Below are positions 52,401 through 60,872 of a DNA stretch of 64,000 bases, piece after piece. The stretch lies in assembly GCF_003290125.1 (NCBI RefSeq), contig NZ_QMKH01000001.1, forward strand, positions 620,001-684,000. Direction: 5' to 3'. The position numbers were made by a program, and so were the translations under genes. The DNA comes from Microvirga flavescens. Lineage in GTDB: Bacteria > Pseudomonadota > Alphaproteobacteria > Rhizobiales > Beijerinckiaceae. Under the pieces are notes generated by a model, which did not search any database, was not told the origin of the DNA, and saw only the letters and a program-made list of their open reading frames with translations. Positions within the stretch are counted from its first letter, which is position 1. Each line of letters starts with the position of its first letter.

Positions 52401-52988
52401 CAGCTCGAAGGCGGCAACGGAGACGACACTTACCTCGTGGACGATGTGGGCGACCGCGTCATCGACGCATCGGGCTACGATACCGTCCTCACGGTGGTCG
52501 ACTACACGGCCGGAATCGACATCGAGGTTCTGCGGGCCGCCGATGCCGGCGGGGGGATCAGCCTCAAGGGCAACGATCTCGGCAACATCCTGATCGGCAA
52601 CGGCGCGGCCAACCGTCTGTCCGGTGGGCGTGGGGCGGACAGCCTCACGGGTGGAGCAGGCAAGGACTCGTTCGTGTTCGACACCAAGCCTGCGAAGACG
52701 GAGATCGACAAGATCATCGACTTCTCGGTGAAGGACGACACGATCCTGCTCGACAACGCGATCTTCAAGAAGCTCGGCAAGGGCACGGTCGCCAAGCCCG
52801 GCAAGCTCAACAAGGACTACTTCGCCAAGGATAAAGCGAAGGACGACAACGATTACCTGATCTACGACACGAAGAAGGGTACGCTGTCCTACGACGTTGA
52901 CGGATCGGGCAAGGCCAAGGCCATCGTGATCGCAACCCTCGACAAGGGTCTCAAGCAGATGTCGGCCGCGGACTTCCTGGTGATCTGA
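49455..52988 (+). CDS. Secreted ExeM/NucH-like nuclease with lamin-tail, Calx-beta and RTX domains
   Basis: A 1177-aa multidomain extracellular nuclease. The N-terminal lamin-tail-like domain (MANVWINEFHYDNGGAADAN, residues 1-110) is followed by a Calx-beta-like domain (IAADLASASEGNSGTKTFTF, about 175-295), an ExeM-type OB-like segment (VGKTVMTTGVITAIQMTGTT), and an endonuclease/exonuclease/phosphatase domain (FGTYNVENLDPNDNDGDADV, NVIALQEIQDD, VVVLGDMNDFSW, ERASDHDPLVAR) with Asn, Glu, Asp and His catalytic residues. RTX repeats and the shared C-terminal module end the protein. Probably exported by a type I system for extracellular DNA use or biofilm turnover. Confidence 0.9.
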   Translation: MANVWINEFHYDNGGAADANEFIEIAGLAGTNLTGWKIQLYNGNSTSLKLYQEIALSSVLTDVTGTGFGFFSVDAAAMQNGGTTSSPSPDGIALVDASGTVVEFLSYEGVFVAADGAAAGMTSTDVGVFEDGTGSVTGSIQRQGSGRSSSDFNTWAVFATDGTSTRDAANAGQTFEAPSGDQILDIAADLASASEGNSGTKTFTFTVTRSNASGDVSVDWVLSGIGGAGQASTDDFDGLTSGKVEFTGTETTKTITVTVKGDTAYEGNEAFSVTLSNATPGVTIGTATATSTILNDDPLPIYMIQGHGHTSDQVGKTVMTTGVITAIQMTGTTRGFYVQDVNGDGDATTSDAIFVFRGSSWTPNVEIGDAVTVNGKVAEYRSSSSPADLTLTQFGADATVTVTSKGNALPDAVVIGPHGITPPTGDAAAAAAFFESLEGMRVTVEPTRVVGATNSYGEIWALIEGTYDESILNGRGGLPNAADNYHLNRIQFDNIRDSLALPMVDVGARLGTATGIMTYGFSSYEVLLDSTPVVTAQSPLQAETTNVTAWNPFFLSFGTYNVENLDPNDNDGDADVDSGHFAKVARHIVENMGAPNVIALQEIQDDSGSVDNGIVSADKTLQKLVDTIVAAGGPRYKFAYMTPENNKDGGQTGGNIRQAFLYNDDVVDLVPGSLQRIVDPDPAVNDAFQASRKPLVAKFTFNGEEYTFINNHLNSKGGDDPVFGTNNPPVLNSEVQRIEQAKLINAYVDGLLAFNANANVVVLGDMNDFSWSNPLKTLSGESDGSQVLFNLADEFIADARDRTDYVYNGVSQSLDHMYVSAGLRARIEAFDIVRTNSEFDDAERASDHDPLVARSTFEVMRGTEAANLLTGTDQSNAIIGAGGGDLLNGKGGADYLQGDAGNDTLVGGSGADGLYGGDGTDTASYADAGAGVVASLINQAANTGDAAGDIFNSIEILVGSAFADTLTGDNLANTLNGGAGADQLEGGNGDDTYLVDDVGDRVIDASGYDTVLTVVDYTAGIDIEVLRAADAGGGISLKGNDLGNILIGNGAANRLSGGRGADSLTGGAGKDSFVFDTKPAKTEIDKIIDFSVKDDTILLDNAIFKKLGKGTVAKPGKLNKDYFAKDKAKDDNDYLIYDTKKGTLSYDVDGSGKAKAIVIATLDKGLKQMSAADFLVI

Positions 52989-53010
52989 TCCGGCTCGCTT
53001 GCAAAATAAA

Positions 53011-53044
53011 GGGAGTCCCCACGGCGACGTGGGGGCTCTTTTCG
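53011..53044 (+). terminator. Rho-independent terminator of the nuclease gene
   Basis: GAGTCCCCACG and CGTGGGGGCTC pair around GCGA with one wobble, followed by TTTTCGTTT. It lies 25 bp after the stop. Confidence 0.75.
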
Positions 53045-53062
53045 TTTCGGGACATAAAAGGC

Positions 53063-53653
53063 TTAAGCCTCAGCGCCCGATGCTGCTCCGATCAGTTCCA
53101 CCCGGCCCTGATGCAGTTTGAAGAACCCTTCCTGCGGTGCGGGCAAATGCAGCATCTCGTGCTTTGAAAGGCCGAGATAGAGGCCGCGGATCACGCGCCC
53201 TGTGACGCCGTGGGAGATGGCGACGACGGGCCCATCAATATCGGCGAGCCACGAAGCCACACGCTCGCAGAGCGTCTCGAAGGTCTCGCCATCCGGCGAG
53301 CGAAAGAACCAGTCGAAGGCGTCGGCCCCGTTCAAGGCGTCAGGATATTCGATGCCGACTTCATAGCGCGTCATGCCATCCCAGGAGCCTAGCGAGATTT
53401 CGGCAAGGCGCGGCTCGTTGGATTGCGCGAGCGTCACATGGCGCGCGATCAGGTCGGCCGTCGCCTGCGTGCGCCCGAGCGGGCTGACATGGGCCTTGAG
53501 GGGTTTGGGAAGGGCACGCGTCTCCTGCGCGAGAAGACGCCCGAGAGAGTCCGCCTGCTCGCGCCCGCGTTCGGTGAGGGGGGAATCCATCCGGCCCTGG
53601 TAACGCCCGGCCGCGTTCCACAGCGTTTCGCCGTGGCGGATGAGGTAGATCAT
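53063..53653 (-). CDS. Histidine phosphatase family protein (phosphoglycerate mutase-like)
   Basis: A 196-aa cytosolic phosphatase. The phosphohistidine motif is IYLIRHGETLWNAAGRYQG, with DSPLTERGREQADSLGRLL and the second histidine in VVAISHGVTGRVIRGLYLG. It is cofactor-independent-size and resembles alpha-ribazole phosphatase/PhoE-like proteins; the substrate is unknown. I chose ATG 53653, which overlaps the stop of the upstream amidotransferase gene (ATGA), showing coupling. Confidence 0.87.
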   Translation of the reverse strand: MIYLIRHGETLWNAAGRYQGRMDSPLTERGREQADSLGRLLAQETRALPKPLKAHVSPLGRTQATADLIARHVTLAQSNEPRLAEISLGSWDGMTRYEVGIEYPDALNGADAFDWFFRSPDGETFETLCERVASWLADIDGPVVAISHGVTGRVIRGLYLGLSKHEMLHLPAPQEGFFKLHQGRVELIGAASGAEA

Positions 53654-54441
53654 GCCGCCAGCCGGCCCATGGCCTCGTTCAGGCACTCGACTTCGATAGG
53701 GCGGCCCGCGCGGGCGATGAGGCTGCAGCCTTTCGGCACTTCCTGCCAGCCCTTCGCCTTGTCGTCGATGGGCTCCGAGACGATGAGAAGGTTTCCGTCG
53801 ACCTCGCGGAAATACAGGGTCGGGGGCTGCGCGTCGCAGGACCAGCGATAGGCGTAAAGATCCTCACCATCGGTGACGGCGGCGGTGAACTTGAACGGCT
53901 CGTCGATGCCGGCCTCGTCCATGAGGCCGCGCACGATCTTCAAGGTGCGCGCCATCGCGGCCACAGGGTCTTCGGCCAGGCCGTTCGCAAGGGCGAGCAG
54001 GAAGATCGCCTCCGAATCGGTGGTGCCGTGGCGGGTGTCGTAGAGCCCGTCGGGGATCATCGCCTCAAGGCGGCGCTTGATCTTCTTGTAGCCGCCGATC
54101 TGGCCGTTATGCATGAAGAGATGGCGGCCATGGGCGAAGGGATGGCAGTTCGCCCGCATGGTGGCGGTGCCGGTGGCGGCCCGCACATGAGCGAAGAACA
54201 GGCTGGAGCGCACCTGATCGCACAGGCTGCGCAGGTTCTCGTCCGACCAGGCCGGGCGCACCTCCCGGTAGACCCCCGGCTCGCGGCGCTCGCGATACCA
54301 GCCGATGCCGAAGCCGTCCCCGTTCGTCTCCGTCTTCGTCTCGATGGCGTGGAGAGACTGGTGGACCAGCGAGTGAGCGGGAGCGCAGACCAGATCGGCC
54401 AGAAAGATCGATTCGCCCCGGTAGGCAAGAAAGCGGCACAT
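53650..54441 (-). CDS. Class II glutamine amidotransferase (EgtC/YafJ-like)
   Basis: A 263-aa Ntn-hydrolase. The catalytic Cys2 is exposed after Met removal (MCRFLAYRGESIFLADLVCA), and NGDGFGIGWYRE, FAHVRAATGTATMRANCHPF and FMHNGQIGGYKKIKRRLEAM line the glutaminase site; HGTTDSEAIFLLAL is also family-typical. The wider family includes EgtC of ergothioneine synthesis and YafJ of unknown role; without other egt genes I cannot choose. It is translationally coupled to the phosphatase gene. Confidence 0.9.
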   Translation of the reverse strand: MCRFLAYRGESIFLADLVCAPAHSLVHQSLHAIETKTETNGDGFGIGWYRERREPGVYREVRPAWSDENLRSLCDQVRSSLFFAHVRAATGTATMRANCHPFAHGRHLFMHNGQIGGYKKIKRRLEAMIPDGLYDTRHGTTDSEAIFLLALANGLAEDPVAAMARTLKIVRGLMDEAGIDEPFKFTAAVTDGEDLYAYRWSCDAQPPTLYFREVDGNLLIVSEPIDDKAKGWQEVPKGCSLIARAGRPIEVECLNEAMGRLAA

Positions 54442-54618
54442 CGGCTTTGTCGGAACCCCAGGCGCTCGCGGCGCCGTGTGTTATCCTGTTATCTTGTCTG
54501 TTCTAAGCTGAATATGCCGTTAATGCCAAGGCATTCACTGGGCATTGCGGTGCAATGTTCATTCTCCTAATGCTGAAATAACAAGCATCAAAAAAATCGA
54601 CCGAGGGGGCCCCGTTTC

Positions 54619-56022
54619 ATGCCGTTCCGTGTTCTGGCGCTTGTCGCCGCCATGTTTCTCGTGCCCGAAGCCGCCGGAGCGGCGGAACTCGACGGGCGTG
54701 CGCTCGGCTTTGCCTGGGCGTTTCCCTTCATTGGTATCCTTCTCTCGATCGCGCTGTTCCCGCTTTTCGCGGCGCACACCTGGGAACATCACCAGGGCAA
54801 GATCGCAGCCTTCTGGGCACTCCTGACGGTGATTCCGATCACGCTCACGGGCGGGGCCTCGACCGCCGTCCAGGTTCTCACTCATACGGCGCTGCTCGAA
54901 TACATCCCGTTCATTCTCCTGCTGCTCGCACTGTTCACCGTCGCGGGCGGCATTCTGGTGCGCGGGAACATTCATGGCGCGCCGGTTTCCAACACACTGC
55001 TGCTTGCCATCGGCACGGCGCTCGCGAGCGTCATCGGCACCACGGGGGCGTCGATGGTGATGATCCGCCCCGTCCTTCGCGCCAACGACGACCGCCGGCA
55101 CAACGCGCATGTGGTGGTGTTTTTTATCTTCCTCGTCTCGAACATCGGCGGCTCGCTCACGCCGCTGGGCGATCCGCCGCTGTTCCTGGGCTTCCTGCGC
55201 GGGGTCGATTTCTTCTGGACGACGAAGCACCTCTTTCCTCAAACGCTGTTCGCCAGCGGCCTCGTGCTGCTCGTGTTCTTCTTCCTCGACTGGATGATCT
55301 ACCGCGCGGAAGGCCGCACGAGGCCGGATCCGACGCCCGATAATCCCGTGCGCATTTCGGGCGGCCTGAACTTCCTGCTCATCGGCGTCATCATCGCCGC
55401 GATCCTCATGAGCGCGACGGCCGATCTCGGGCGAGTGATGGTCCTCGGTATCGAGGTGGAATGGGCAAACGCCTTACGCGATCTCATCATGGTCGTGGTG
55501 ACGGTGGTCTCGCTGACCTCGACGCCGCAATCTGCGCATGAGGAAAACGGCTTTTCGTGGGGGCCGATCAAGGAGGTGGCGAAGCTCTTCGCGGGGATCT
55601 TCATCACCATCATCCCCGTTCTCGCCATGCTCAAGGCCGGATCGCAGGGCGCTTTTGCCCCGCTCGTGGCGCTGGTGACCCATGCCGACGGCAGCGCGAA
55701 CAATGCGGCCTTCTTCTGGCTGGCGGGTGGCCTCTCGTCCTTCCTCGACAATGCGCCGACCTATCTCGTGTTCTTCGAGTTGGCCGGGGGCGATGCGCAA
55801 AGGCTCATGACGGAAGGCGCGCTGACGCTTGCGGCCATCTCGGCGGGCGCGGTGTTCATGGGCGCGAATTCCTATATCGGCAACGCGCCCAACTTCATGG
55901 TCTATGCCATCGCCCGCGAGGGCGGCGTGAAGATGCCGAGCTTCTTCGCCTACCTCCTGTGGTCGGGTGCGGTGCTCATCCCGACCTTCCTGCTCGTGAC
56001 GTTCATCTTCTTCAGGGGGTGA
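54619..56022 (+). CDS. Sodium:proton antiporter, NhaD/ArsB superfamily
   Basis: A 467-aa membrane protein with about 12 hydrophobic segments of the ion-transporter superfamily. Landmarks are ASVIGTTGASMVMIRPVLRA, VSNIGGSLTPLGDPPLFLGF, SSFLDNAPTYLVFFELAGG and MGANSYIGNAPNFMVYAIAR, all typical of NhaD-like antiporters. The N-terminus (VLALVAAMFLVPEAAGAAEL) looks like a signal-like first helix. It should exchange Na+ for H+ and help pH or salt homeostasis. It stands alone between convergent neighbours. Confidence 0.87.
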   Translation: MPFRVLALVAAMFLVPEAAGAAELDGRALGFAWAFPFIGILLSIALFPLFAAHTWEHHQGKIAAFWALLTVIPITLTGGASTAVQVLTHTALLEYIPFILLLLALFTVAGGILVRGNIHGAPVSNTLLLAIGTALASVIGTTGASMVMIRPVLRANDDRRHNAHVVVFFIFLVSNIGGSLTPLGDPPLFLGFLRGVDFFWTTKHLFPQTLFASGLVLLVFFFLDWMIYRAEGRTRPDPTPDNPVRISGGLNFLLIGVIIAAILMSATADLGRVMVLGIEVEWANALRDLIMVVVTVVSLTSTPQSAHEENGFSWGPIKEVAKLFAGIFITIIPVLAMLKAGSQGAFAPLVALVTHADGSANNAAFFWLAGGLSSFLDNAPTYLVFFELAGGDAQRLMTEGALTLAAISAGAVFMGANSYIGNAPNFMVYAIAREGGVKMPSFFAYLLWSGAVLIPTFLLVTFIFFRG

Positions 56023-56038
56023 AGCGCCGCCGCCTTTC

Positions 56039-56146
56039 ACCTCTCCCCGCCGGGGAGAGGTCGAGCGTAGCGAGGGTGAGGGGACGCGGAGGGTTATCCG
56101 GAGATGGCGTAATCCCTCACCCCAACCCTCTCCCTGAGGGAGAGGG
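56039..56146. repeat. Paired intergenic palindromes between convergent genes
   Basis: ACCTCTCCCC-GCC-GGGGAGAGGT (56039-56061) and CCCTCTCCC-TGA-GGGAGAGGG (56126-56146) flank a G-rich stretch. This is a typical rhizobial REP-type element. It lies between the antiporter stop and the convergent LhgO-like stop, and may terminate both transcripts. Confidence 0.7.
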
Positions 56147-56159
56147 GGAATTGGTGGCG

Positions 56160-57254
56160 TTACGCTTCAAGTGTTGCCGCCACATGCTCCGCGAGGGACA
56201 GGCAGGAGGTCAGTCCCGGGCTCTCGATGCCGAAAAGCTGCACGAGGCCGTCAAGGCCGTGTTCCGCCGGGCCGTCGATGAGAAAATCGGCGGCGGGTTC
56301 GCCGGGACCGGTGAGCTTGGGGCGGATGCCGGCGTAATCCGGCATCAGCGCGCCATCCGGCAGGCCCGGCCAGTAGCGGCGGATGGAGGCGTAGAAGCTT
56401 TCCGCGCGCTGCGGGTCGACCTCGTAATCCTCGCTCTCGATCCATTCCACATCCGGCCCGAAGCGCATGCGCCCGGCAAGATCGAGCGTCACGTGGGTGC
56501 CGAGCCCACCGTCCACCGGCGCGGGATAGATCAGGCGTGAGAAGGCGGGCTTGCCGGAGCAGCCGAAATAATGGCCCTTGGCGAGCACGAGGCGCGGCAC
56601 GCGCTCCTGCGGATAAGCATCCACCTGTCGCGCCAGCGCCTGCGCGCCGAGCCCGGCCGCGTTGATCGTCGCATCGACGGCAATTTCGGCCGGCTCCGCG
56701 CCGCCCACGTGCACGGTCCATCCCGTTCCCTTGTGCGCGATGCGCGCGACGGGCGCATGAAAGGCGATCACGCCGCCTGCGGATTCGAGATCGCCCTGCA
56801 ACGCCAGCATCAGGGCGTGGGTGTCCACGATGCCGGTCTCAGGCGAAAAAAGCGCGCCGGTGCAGGAGAGGTTGGGTTCGAGCCTTCGCGCCTCTTCGCC
56901 CGTCAGGAACGACAGCCCCTCCACGCCGTTGGCGAGGCCCTGCGCGTGAATCGCTTCGACCTTCGCCTGCTCGCGCTCGTTCGTGGCGACGATGAGCTTG
57001 CCGCATCTTCGATAAGGCACGCCGTGGCTTTCGCAGAAGGCGTAGAGCATCCGCCGCCCGGTAACGCAGTGGCGGGCCTTGAGGGAACCTGCGGGATAAT
57101 ACATCCCGCCGTGGATCACTTCGCTGTTGCGGGAGGAGATGCCGTTGCCGATGCCGCCCGTCGCCTCCGCGACGATCACCGCATGGCCGCGTATGGCGAG
57201 CGCCCGGGCGATGGCGAGGCCGACGACTCCAGCTCCGATGACGAGAACATCCAT
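56160..57254 (-). CDS. FAD-dependent oxidoreductase, LhgO-like
   Basis: A 364-aa flavoprotein of the DAO superfamily. The dinucleotide-binding motif is DVLVIGAGVVGLAIARALAI, followed by SRNSEVIHGGMYYPAGSLKA, the hallmark of the L-2-hydroxyglutarate dehydrogenase/oxidase group, and GPDVEWIESEDYEVDPQRA. It probably oxidises a 2-hydroxy acid, feeding electrons to the respiratory chain or oxygen. The exact substrate is not provable. It follows pckA by 64 bp on the same strand. Confidence 0.86.
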   Translation of the reverse strand: MDVLVIGAGVVGLAIARALAIRGHAVIVAEATGGIGNGISSRNSEVIHGGMYYPAGSLKARHCVTGRRMLYAFCESHGVPYRRCGKLIVATNEREQAKVEAIHAQGLANGVEGLSFLTGEEARRLEPNLSCTGALFSPETGIVDTHALMLALQGDLESAGGVIAFHAPVARIAHKGTGWTVHVGGAEPAEIAVDATINAAGLGAQALARQVDAYPQERVPRLVLAKGHYFGCSGKPAFSRLIYPAPVDGGLGTHVTLDLAGRMRFGPDVEWIESEDYEVDPQRAESFYASIRRYWPGLPDGALMPDYAGIRPKLTGPGEPAADFLIDGPAEHGLDGLVQLFGIESPGLTSCLSLAEHVAATLEA

Positions 57255-57318
57255 GCGCGCCTCGTGAAAACGGCGGCCCGAGAGCCGCCGTTCATCAAGT
57301 CAAAAGCATGATTGGAGT

Positions 57319-58929
57319 TCAAGCCGCAATCGACATCTGCGGTGCGGCGGCCTTCACGTCTGCGTCCACATAAGCCTCGAAACGCTTGAAGTTCTCGGTG
57401 AACATGTCGACGAGGCGCTTCGCTGTTTCGGCGAAGGCGGCTTTGTCTGCCCAGGTCTTCACCGGGTAGAGGATATGCGGCTCGACGCCCGGCACCGAGG
57501 TCGGCACCGCGAAGCCGAAGTAGGGATCGCGGCGGAAATCGGCACGCGACAGTGAGCCGTCGAGGGCCGCGGAGAGCAGGCGGCGCGTCACGCGGATCGG
57601 CATGCGCCGGCCCGTGCCGTACTTGCCGCCGGTCCAGCCCGTGTTCACAAGCCAGCAATCCACGTGATGCTTGGCGATGAGATCGCGCAAAAGATTGCCG
57701 TAGACGGACGGATGGCGCGGCATGAACGGCGCGCCGAAGCAGGTGGAGAACGTCGCCTCCGGATCGCTGACGCCCTTCTCCGTGCCGGCGACCTTGGCGG
57801 TGTAGCCGGAGAGGAAGTGATACATCGCCTCGGCAGGCGTGAGCTTCGCGATGGGAGGCAGGACGCCGAAGGCGTCGCAGGTGAGCATCACGATGTTCTT
57901 CGGAATGCCTGCGCGGCCCGTGGTGCTGGCGTTCTCGATGAAATCGAGCGGATAGGCGCAGCGTGTGTTCTCGGTCCTGGACGCATCGTCGAAATCCGGC
58001 ACGCGCGTGATCGGGTCGATGATGACGTTCTCGAGCACCGTTCCGAAACGTTCCGTCGTTGCGAAAATCTCGGGCTCGGCCTCGCGGGAGAGGCGGATGG
58101 TCTTGGCGTAGCAGCCGCCCTCGAAGTTGAACACGCCGTTCGGGCCCCAGCCGTGCTCGTCATCGCCGATCAGCGTGCGGTTCGGATCGGCGGAGAGCGT
58201 TGTCTTGCCGGTGCCGGAGAGGCCGAAGAACACGGCGGCATCATTCTCGTCGCCCACGTTCGCCGAGCAGTGCATCGGCATCACGCTCACTTTCGGTAAC
58301 ACGAAGTTGAGATAAGTGAAGACCGACTTCTTCATCTCGCCCGCATAGGACGTGCCGCCGATCAGCACGATCTTGCGGGTGAAGTCGCAGGCGATGATCG
58401 TCTCCGAGCGGCAGCCGTGGCGGGCGGGATCGGCCTTGAAGGTCGGAAGATCGACGATGGTGAGATCGGGCGCGTAAGCCGCAAGCTCACCCTCGTCCGG
58501 ACGGATGAGGAGGTTGCGGATGAAGAGCGAGTGCCAGGCAAGCTCGGTGAAGACGCGCGCCTTGACCCGGTAGGTCGGGTCCGCGCCGCCATAGAGATCC
58601 TGCGCGAAGAGTTCCTTGCCTTTGGCGTGGGCGAGGAAGTCCTGCAGCAGAAGGTCGAACTGGGCGGGGGTGATGGAGCCGTTGTTCTCCCACCACACCG
58701 TGTCCTCGGTGGTGGCATCGCGCACGACGAACTTGTCCTTGGGCGAGCGGCCCGTATGGGCGCCTGTCTCGGCAAGCAGAGCGCCGCCGCGCACGAGCTG
58801 CGTTTCGTTGCGCTTCAGGGATTGCTCGTAGAGCGCGGGCGCCTCGAGATTCCAGAAAACCCGTTCGAGACCGGTAAACCCGAAGGTTTCAGACCCATTC
58901 TTGCTGTTGAAGACGCCGATATTCTCCAC
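57319..58929 (-). CDS. pckA: Phosphoenolpyruvate carboxykinase (ATP)
   Basis: A 536-aa gluconeogenic enzyme converting oxaloacetate and ATP to phosphoenolpyruvate and CO2. Landmarks are [14 protein letters not shown], the P-loop [40 protein letters not shown], and [18 protein letters not shown]. No ATG precedes the conserved N-terminus: a GTG at 58929 has AGGGAGG 7 bases upstream, so I take it as the start rather than the upstream TTG at 58959. In rhizobia this enzyme is controlled by the ChvI/ChvG system, whose genes lie 1.2 kb away; a regulatory link here is inference. Confidence 0.95.
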   Translation of the reverse strand: MENIGVFNSKNGSETFGFTGLERVFWNLEAPALYEQSLKRNETQLVRGGALLAETGAHTGRSPKDKFVVRDATTEDTVWWENNGSITPAQFDLLLQDFLAHAKGKELFAQDLYGGADPTYRVKARVFTELAWHSLFIRNLLIRPDEGELAAYAPDLTIVDLPTFKADPARHGCRSETIIACDFTRKIVLIGGTSYAGEMKKSVFTYLNFVLPKVSVMPMHCSANVGDENDAAVFFGLSGTGKTTLSADPNRTLIGDDEHGWGPNGVFNFEGGCYAKTIRLSREAEPEIFATTERFGTVLENVIIDPITRVPDFDDASRTENTRCAYPLDFIENASTTGRAGIPKNIVMLTCDAFGVLPPIAKLTPAEAMYHFLSGYTAKVAGTEKGVSDPEATFSTCFGAPFMPRHPSVYGNLLRDLIAKHHVDCWLVNTGWTGGKYGTGRRMPIRVTRRLLSAALDGSLSRADFRRDPYFGFAVPTSVPGVEPHILYPVKTWADKAAFAETAKRLVDMFTENFKRFEAYVDADVKAAAPQMSIAA

Positions 58930-59092
58930 GAAGAACCTCCCTTGTGGCCACCCGCGCAACCGGGCTGGAGCCGGTCCGGGTTTATCTCTGACGTGCGCGC
59001 GACGAGGGGGCAGCGCCCCACCTGTCGAAATATATGGGGCGGTCTTTAAGTCATGGAACGTTGCCGTTCAACAGTCGGCATTCCATTTCGTT

Positions 59093-59833
59093 CTATTTTT
59101 CGGCAATGCCTCGGGCGCGCTCCGCCAGATCCTTCAGCACATGCCTTAAGGAAACCGCGTCCGTCACCCGTTCCGGAAACGCGATCCGCGCCGTTCTGTC
59201 GCCGAGAATGAGGTCGATGCCCTCCGGGTCGATCCCGCTTGCTTCCCACCGTCCGGGCGCTTCGCCTGCGAGCTGCGTCGCATAGAGTTCGAGCGTCGGC
59301 TTATGATCGGCATTCACATGGGCGAGGGCGTCGGCCTCCGCCGCGATCAGCCCGTCAGCGCCGGTCAAGTTGGTCCTCAATTCCTGTGCGCTCAAGGTCG
59401 CGGCCCGGGCAAAGCCGCCGTTGAGGTGGCCACTCAGGATCTCGATGCGCCAGAACGAGAAATCGGCGAAGTCGGCATAGAGCGCGGCCTTGGGATTGCG
59501 CGCCAGAAAGCGCGCGCGGACGCGCGGGTCTTCGCTGCGGGCGGCCTTTCCAAGAACCGTCAGGCGCGGGTGCGCCAGCGGGTCGCCGCGCCCCGTCTGG
59601 GCGAGAAGCAGGCACACGCGCGGATCGCGCTCCATGTTGGTTGTGTGGGCGGCAAGCTTCGAGGTGAGGATAAGGGGCGCGCCGTCGCTGTCGCTTGCCA
59701 CGCTCGTCAGCGTCGTGAAGGGAAAGCCCGAAGCCTCCAGCGTGCCGAGGGCGCCCGCGCGGATCGTGCGCAGCAGAAGCTTGCCGAGGCCGGTGCCGTC
59801 GAAGGGTCTCTCGGGCGTTTTCGGCTCGCTCAT
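59093..59833 (-). CDS. HugZ-like heme utilisation / pyridoxamine 5'-phosphate oxidase-fold protein
   Basis: A 246-aa protein with an N-terminal split-barrel flavin- or heme-binding domain (LLLRTIRAGALGTLEASGFP, DGAPLILTSKLAAHTTNMER) and a C-terminal DUF2470 domain (ADALAHVNADHKPTLELYAT, EGIDLILGDRTARIAFPER). This pair is typical of HugZ/HutZ-type proteins that bind or degrade heme and of related PNPOx-fold proteins. It is divergent from chvI across 314 bp. Confidence 0.86.
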   Translation of the reverse strand: MSEPKTPERPFDGTGLGKLLLRTIRAGALGTLEASGFPFTTLTSVASDSDGAPLILTSKLAAHTTNMERDPRVCLLLAQTGRGDPLAHPRLTVLGKAARSEDPRVRARFLARNPKAALYADFADFSFWRIEILSGHLNGGFARAATLSAQELRTNLTGADGLIAAEADALAHVNADHKPTLELYATQLAGEAPGRWEASGIDPEGIDLILGDRTARIAFPERVTDAVSLRHVLKDLAERARGIAEK

Positions 59834-59864
59834 CGTTCATCTCCGGTTCGGGGCACAGGCGTTA

Positions 59865-59913
59865 CAGCATGATCAGAACAAGTGGAAACCGGTTGTTCGC
59901 CCGGATCATGCTG
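59865..59913. repeat. Rhizobiales-type intergenic palindrome
   Basis: CAGCATGATC (59865-59874) and GATCATGCTG (59904-59913) bound a 49-bp element containing AGTGGAAACCGGTTGTTC, resembling a dispersed palindrome I know from Bradyrhizobium-type genomes. It lies upstream of both HugZ-like and chvI genes. Confidence 0.65.
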
Positions 59914-59924
59914 CGAATAAGAAA

Positions 59925-59947
59925 TCTAGAGGCGATCAGCCTCTAGA
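59925..59947. repeat. Perfect 9-bp inverted repeat
   Basis: TCTAGAGGC and GCCTCTAGA enclose GATCA. Just beyond, ATGCGT-TCGATC-ACGCAT (59984-60001) is a second symmetric site nearer to chvI. Either could be an operator or terminator. Confidence 0.5.
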
Positions 59948-60147
59948 AGTTTGATTTGCATCGGCTTTTCGAAATGAGGATTCATGCGTTCGATCACGCA
60001 TAAAATCCTAGGATAACTCCGCCCCTCTGGCGATTGGGGCGAACAAACCATACATATGCCACGAGAAAGGCACAGTTGGACGTTCAGCGTCTTGCCGCCA
60101 GGGCCGCCCGGAGAGGTTCGGCCTTCCTGTTAGATAAGGATGAGTTC

Positions 60148-60846
60148 ATGCCGACGATTGCTCTCGTCGATGACGACCGCAACATTCTGACGTCCGTTTC
60201 CATCGCGCTTGAAGCCGAAGGTTATCGGATCCAGACCTATACGGACGGCGCCTCGGCCCTCGACGGCTTGAAGCATTCCCCGCCGGACCTCGCCATCTTC
60301 GACATCAAGATGCCGCGCATGGACGGGATGGAGCTGCTTCGCCGCCTGCGCCAGAAATCCGATCTGCCGGTGATCTTCCTCACCTCCAAGGACGAGGAGA
60401 TCGACGAATTGTTCGGCCTCAAGATGGGCGCCGACGATTTCATCCGCAAACCCTTCTCGCAGCGTCTTCTGGTGGAGCGGGTGAAGGCCGTTCTGCGCCG
60501 TTTCGCGCCGAAGGACCAGAATGCGCCGCGCGAGGCCGATTCCAAGGCGCTCGAACGCGGCCAGCTGGCGATGGACCCCGAGCGTCACGCCTGCACCTGG
60601 AAAGGCGAGCCGGTGACCCTCACGGTGACGGAATTCCTGATTCTTCAGGCGCTCGCCGCGCGTCCGGGCGTCGTGAAGAGCCGCAACGCCCTCATGGACG
60701 CGGCCTATGACGATCAGGTTTATGTCGACGACCGCACCATCGACAGCCACATCAAGCGCCTGCGTAAGAAATTCAAGGCTGTCGACGACAATTTCGAGAT
60801 GATAGAAACCCTCTACGGCGTCGGATACCGGTTCAAGGAAGGCTGA
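60148..60846 (+). CDS. chvI: Response regulator ChvI
   Basis: A 232-aa OmpR-type regulator. The receiver has [12 protein letters not shown], phospho-acceptor Asp52 in [16 protein letters not shown], and [17 protein letters not shown]. The C-terminal winged helix shows [20 protein letters not shown] and [21 protein letters not shown] chose ATG 60148, preceded by AAGGA at 7 bases; the longer frame adds 38 unsupported residues. With ChvG it controls acid response, exopolysaccharide and host interaction in rhizobia and Agrobacterium. It begins the chvI-chvG-hprK-EIIA-HPr cluster. Confidence 0.94.
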   Translation: MPTIALVDDDRNILTSVSIALEAEGYRIQTYTDGASALDGLKHSPPDLAIFDIKMPRMDGMELLRRLRQKSDLPVIFLTSKDEEIDELFGLKMGADDFIRKPFSQRLLVERVKAVLRRFAPKDQNAPREADSKALERGQLAMDPERHACTWKGEPVTLTVTEFLILQALAARPGVVKSRNALMDAAYDDQVYVDDRTIDSHIKRLRKKFKAVDDNFEMIETLYGVGYRFKEG

Positions 60847-60872
60847 TACCGGAGCATGGCCGGGAAGGCTGA

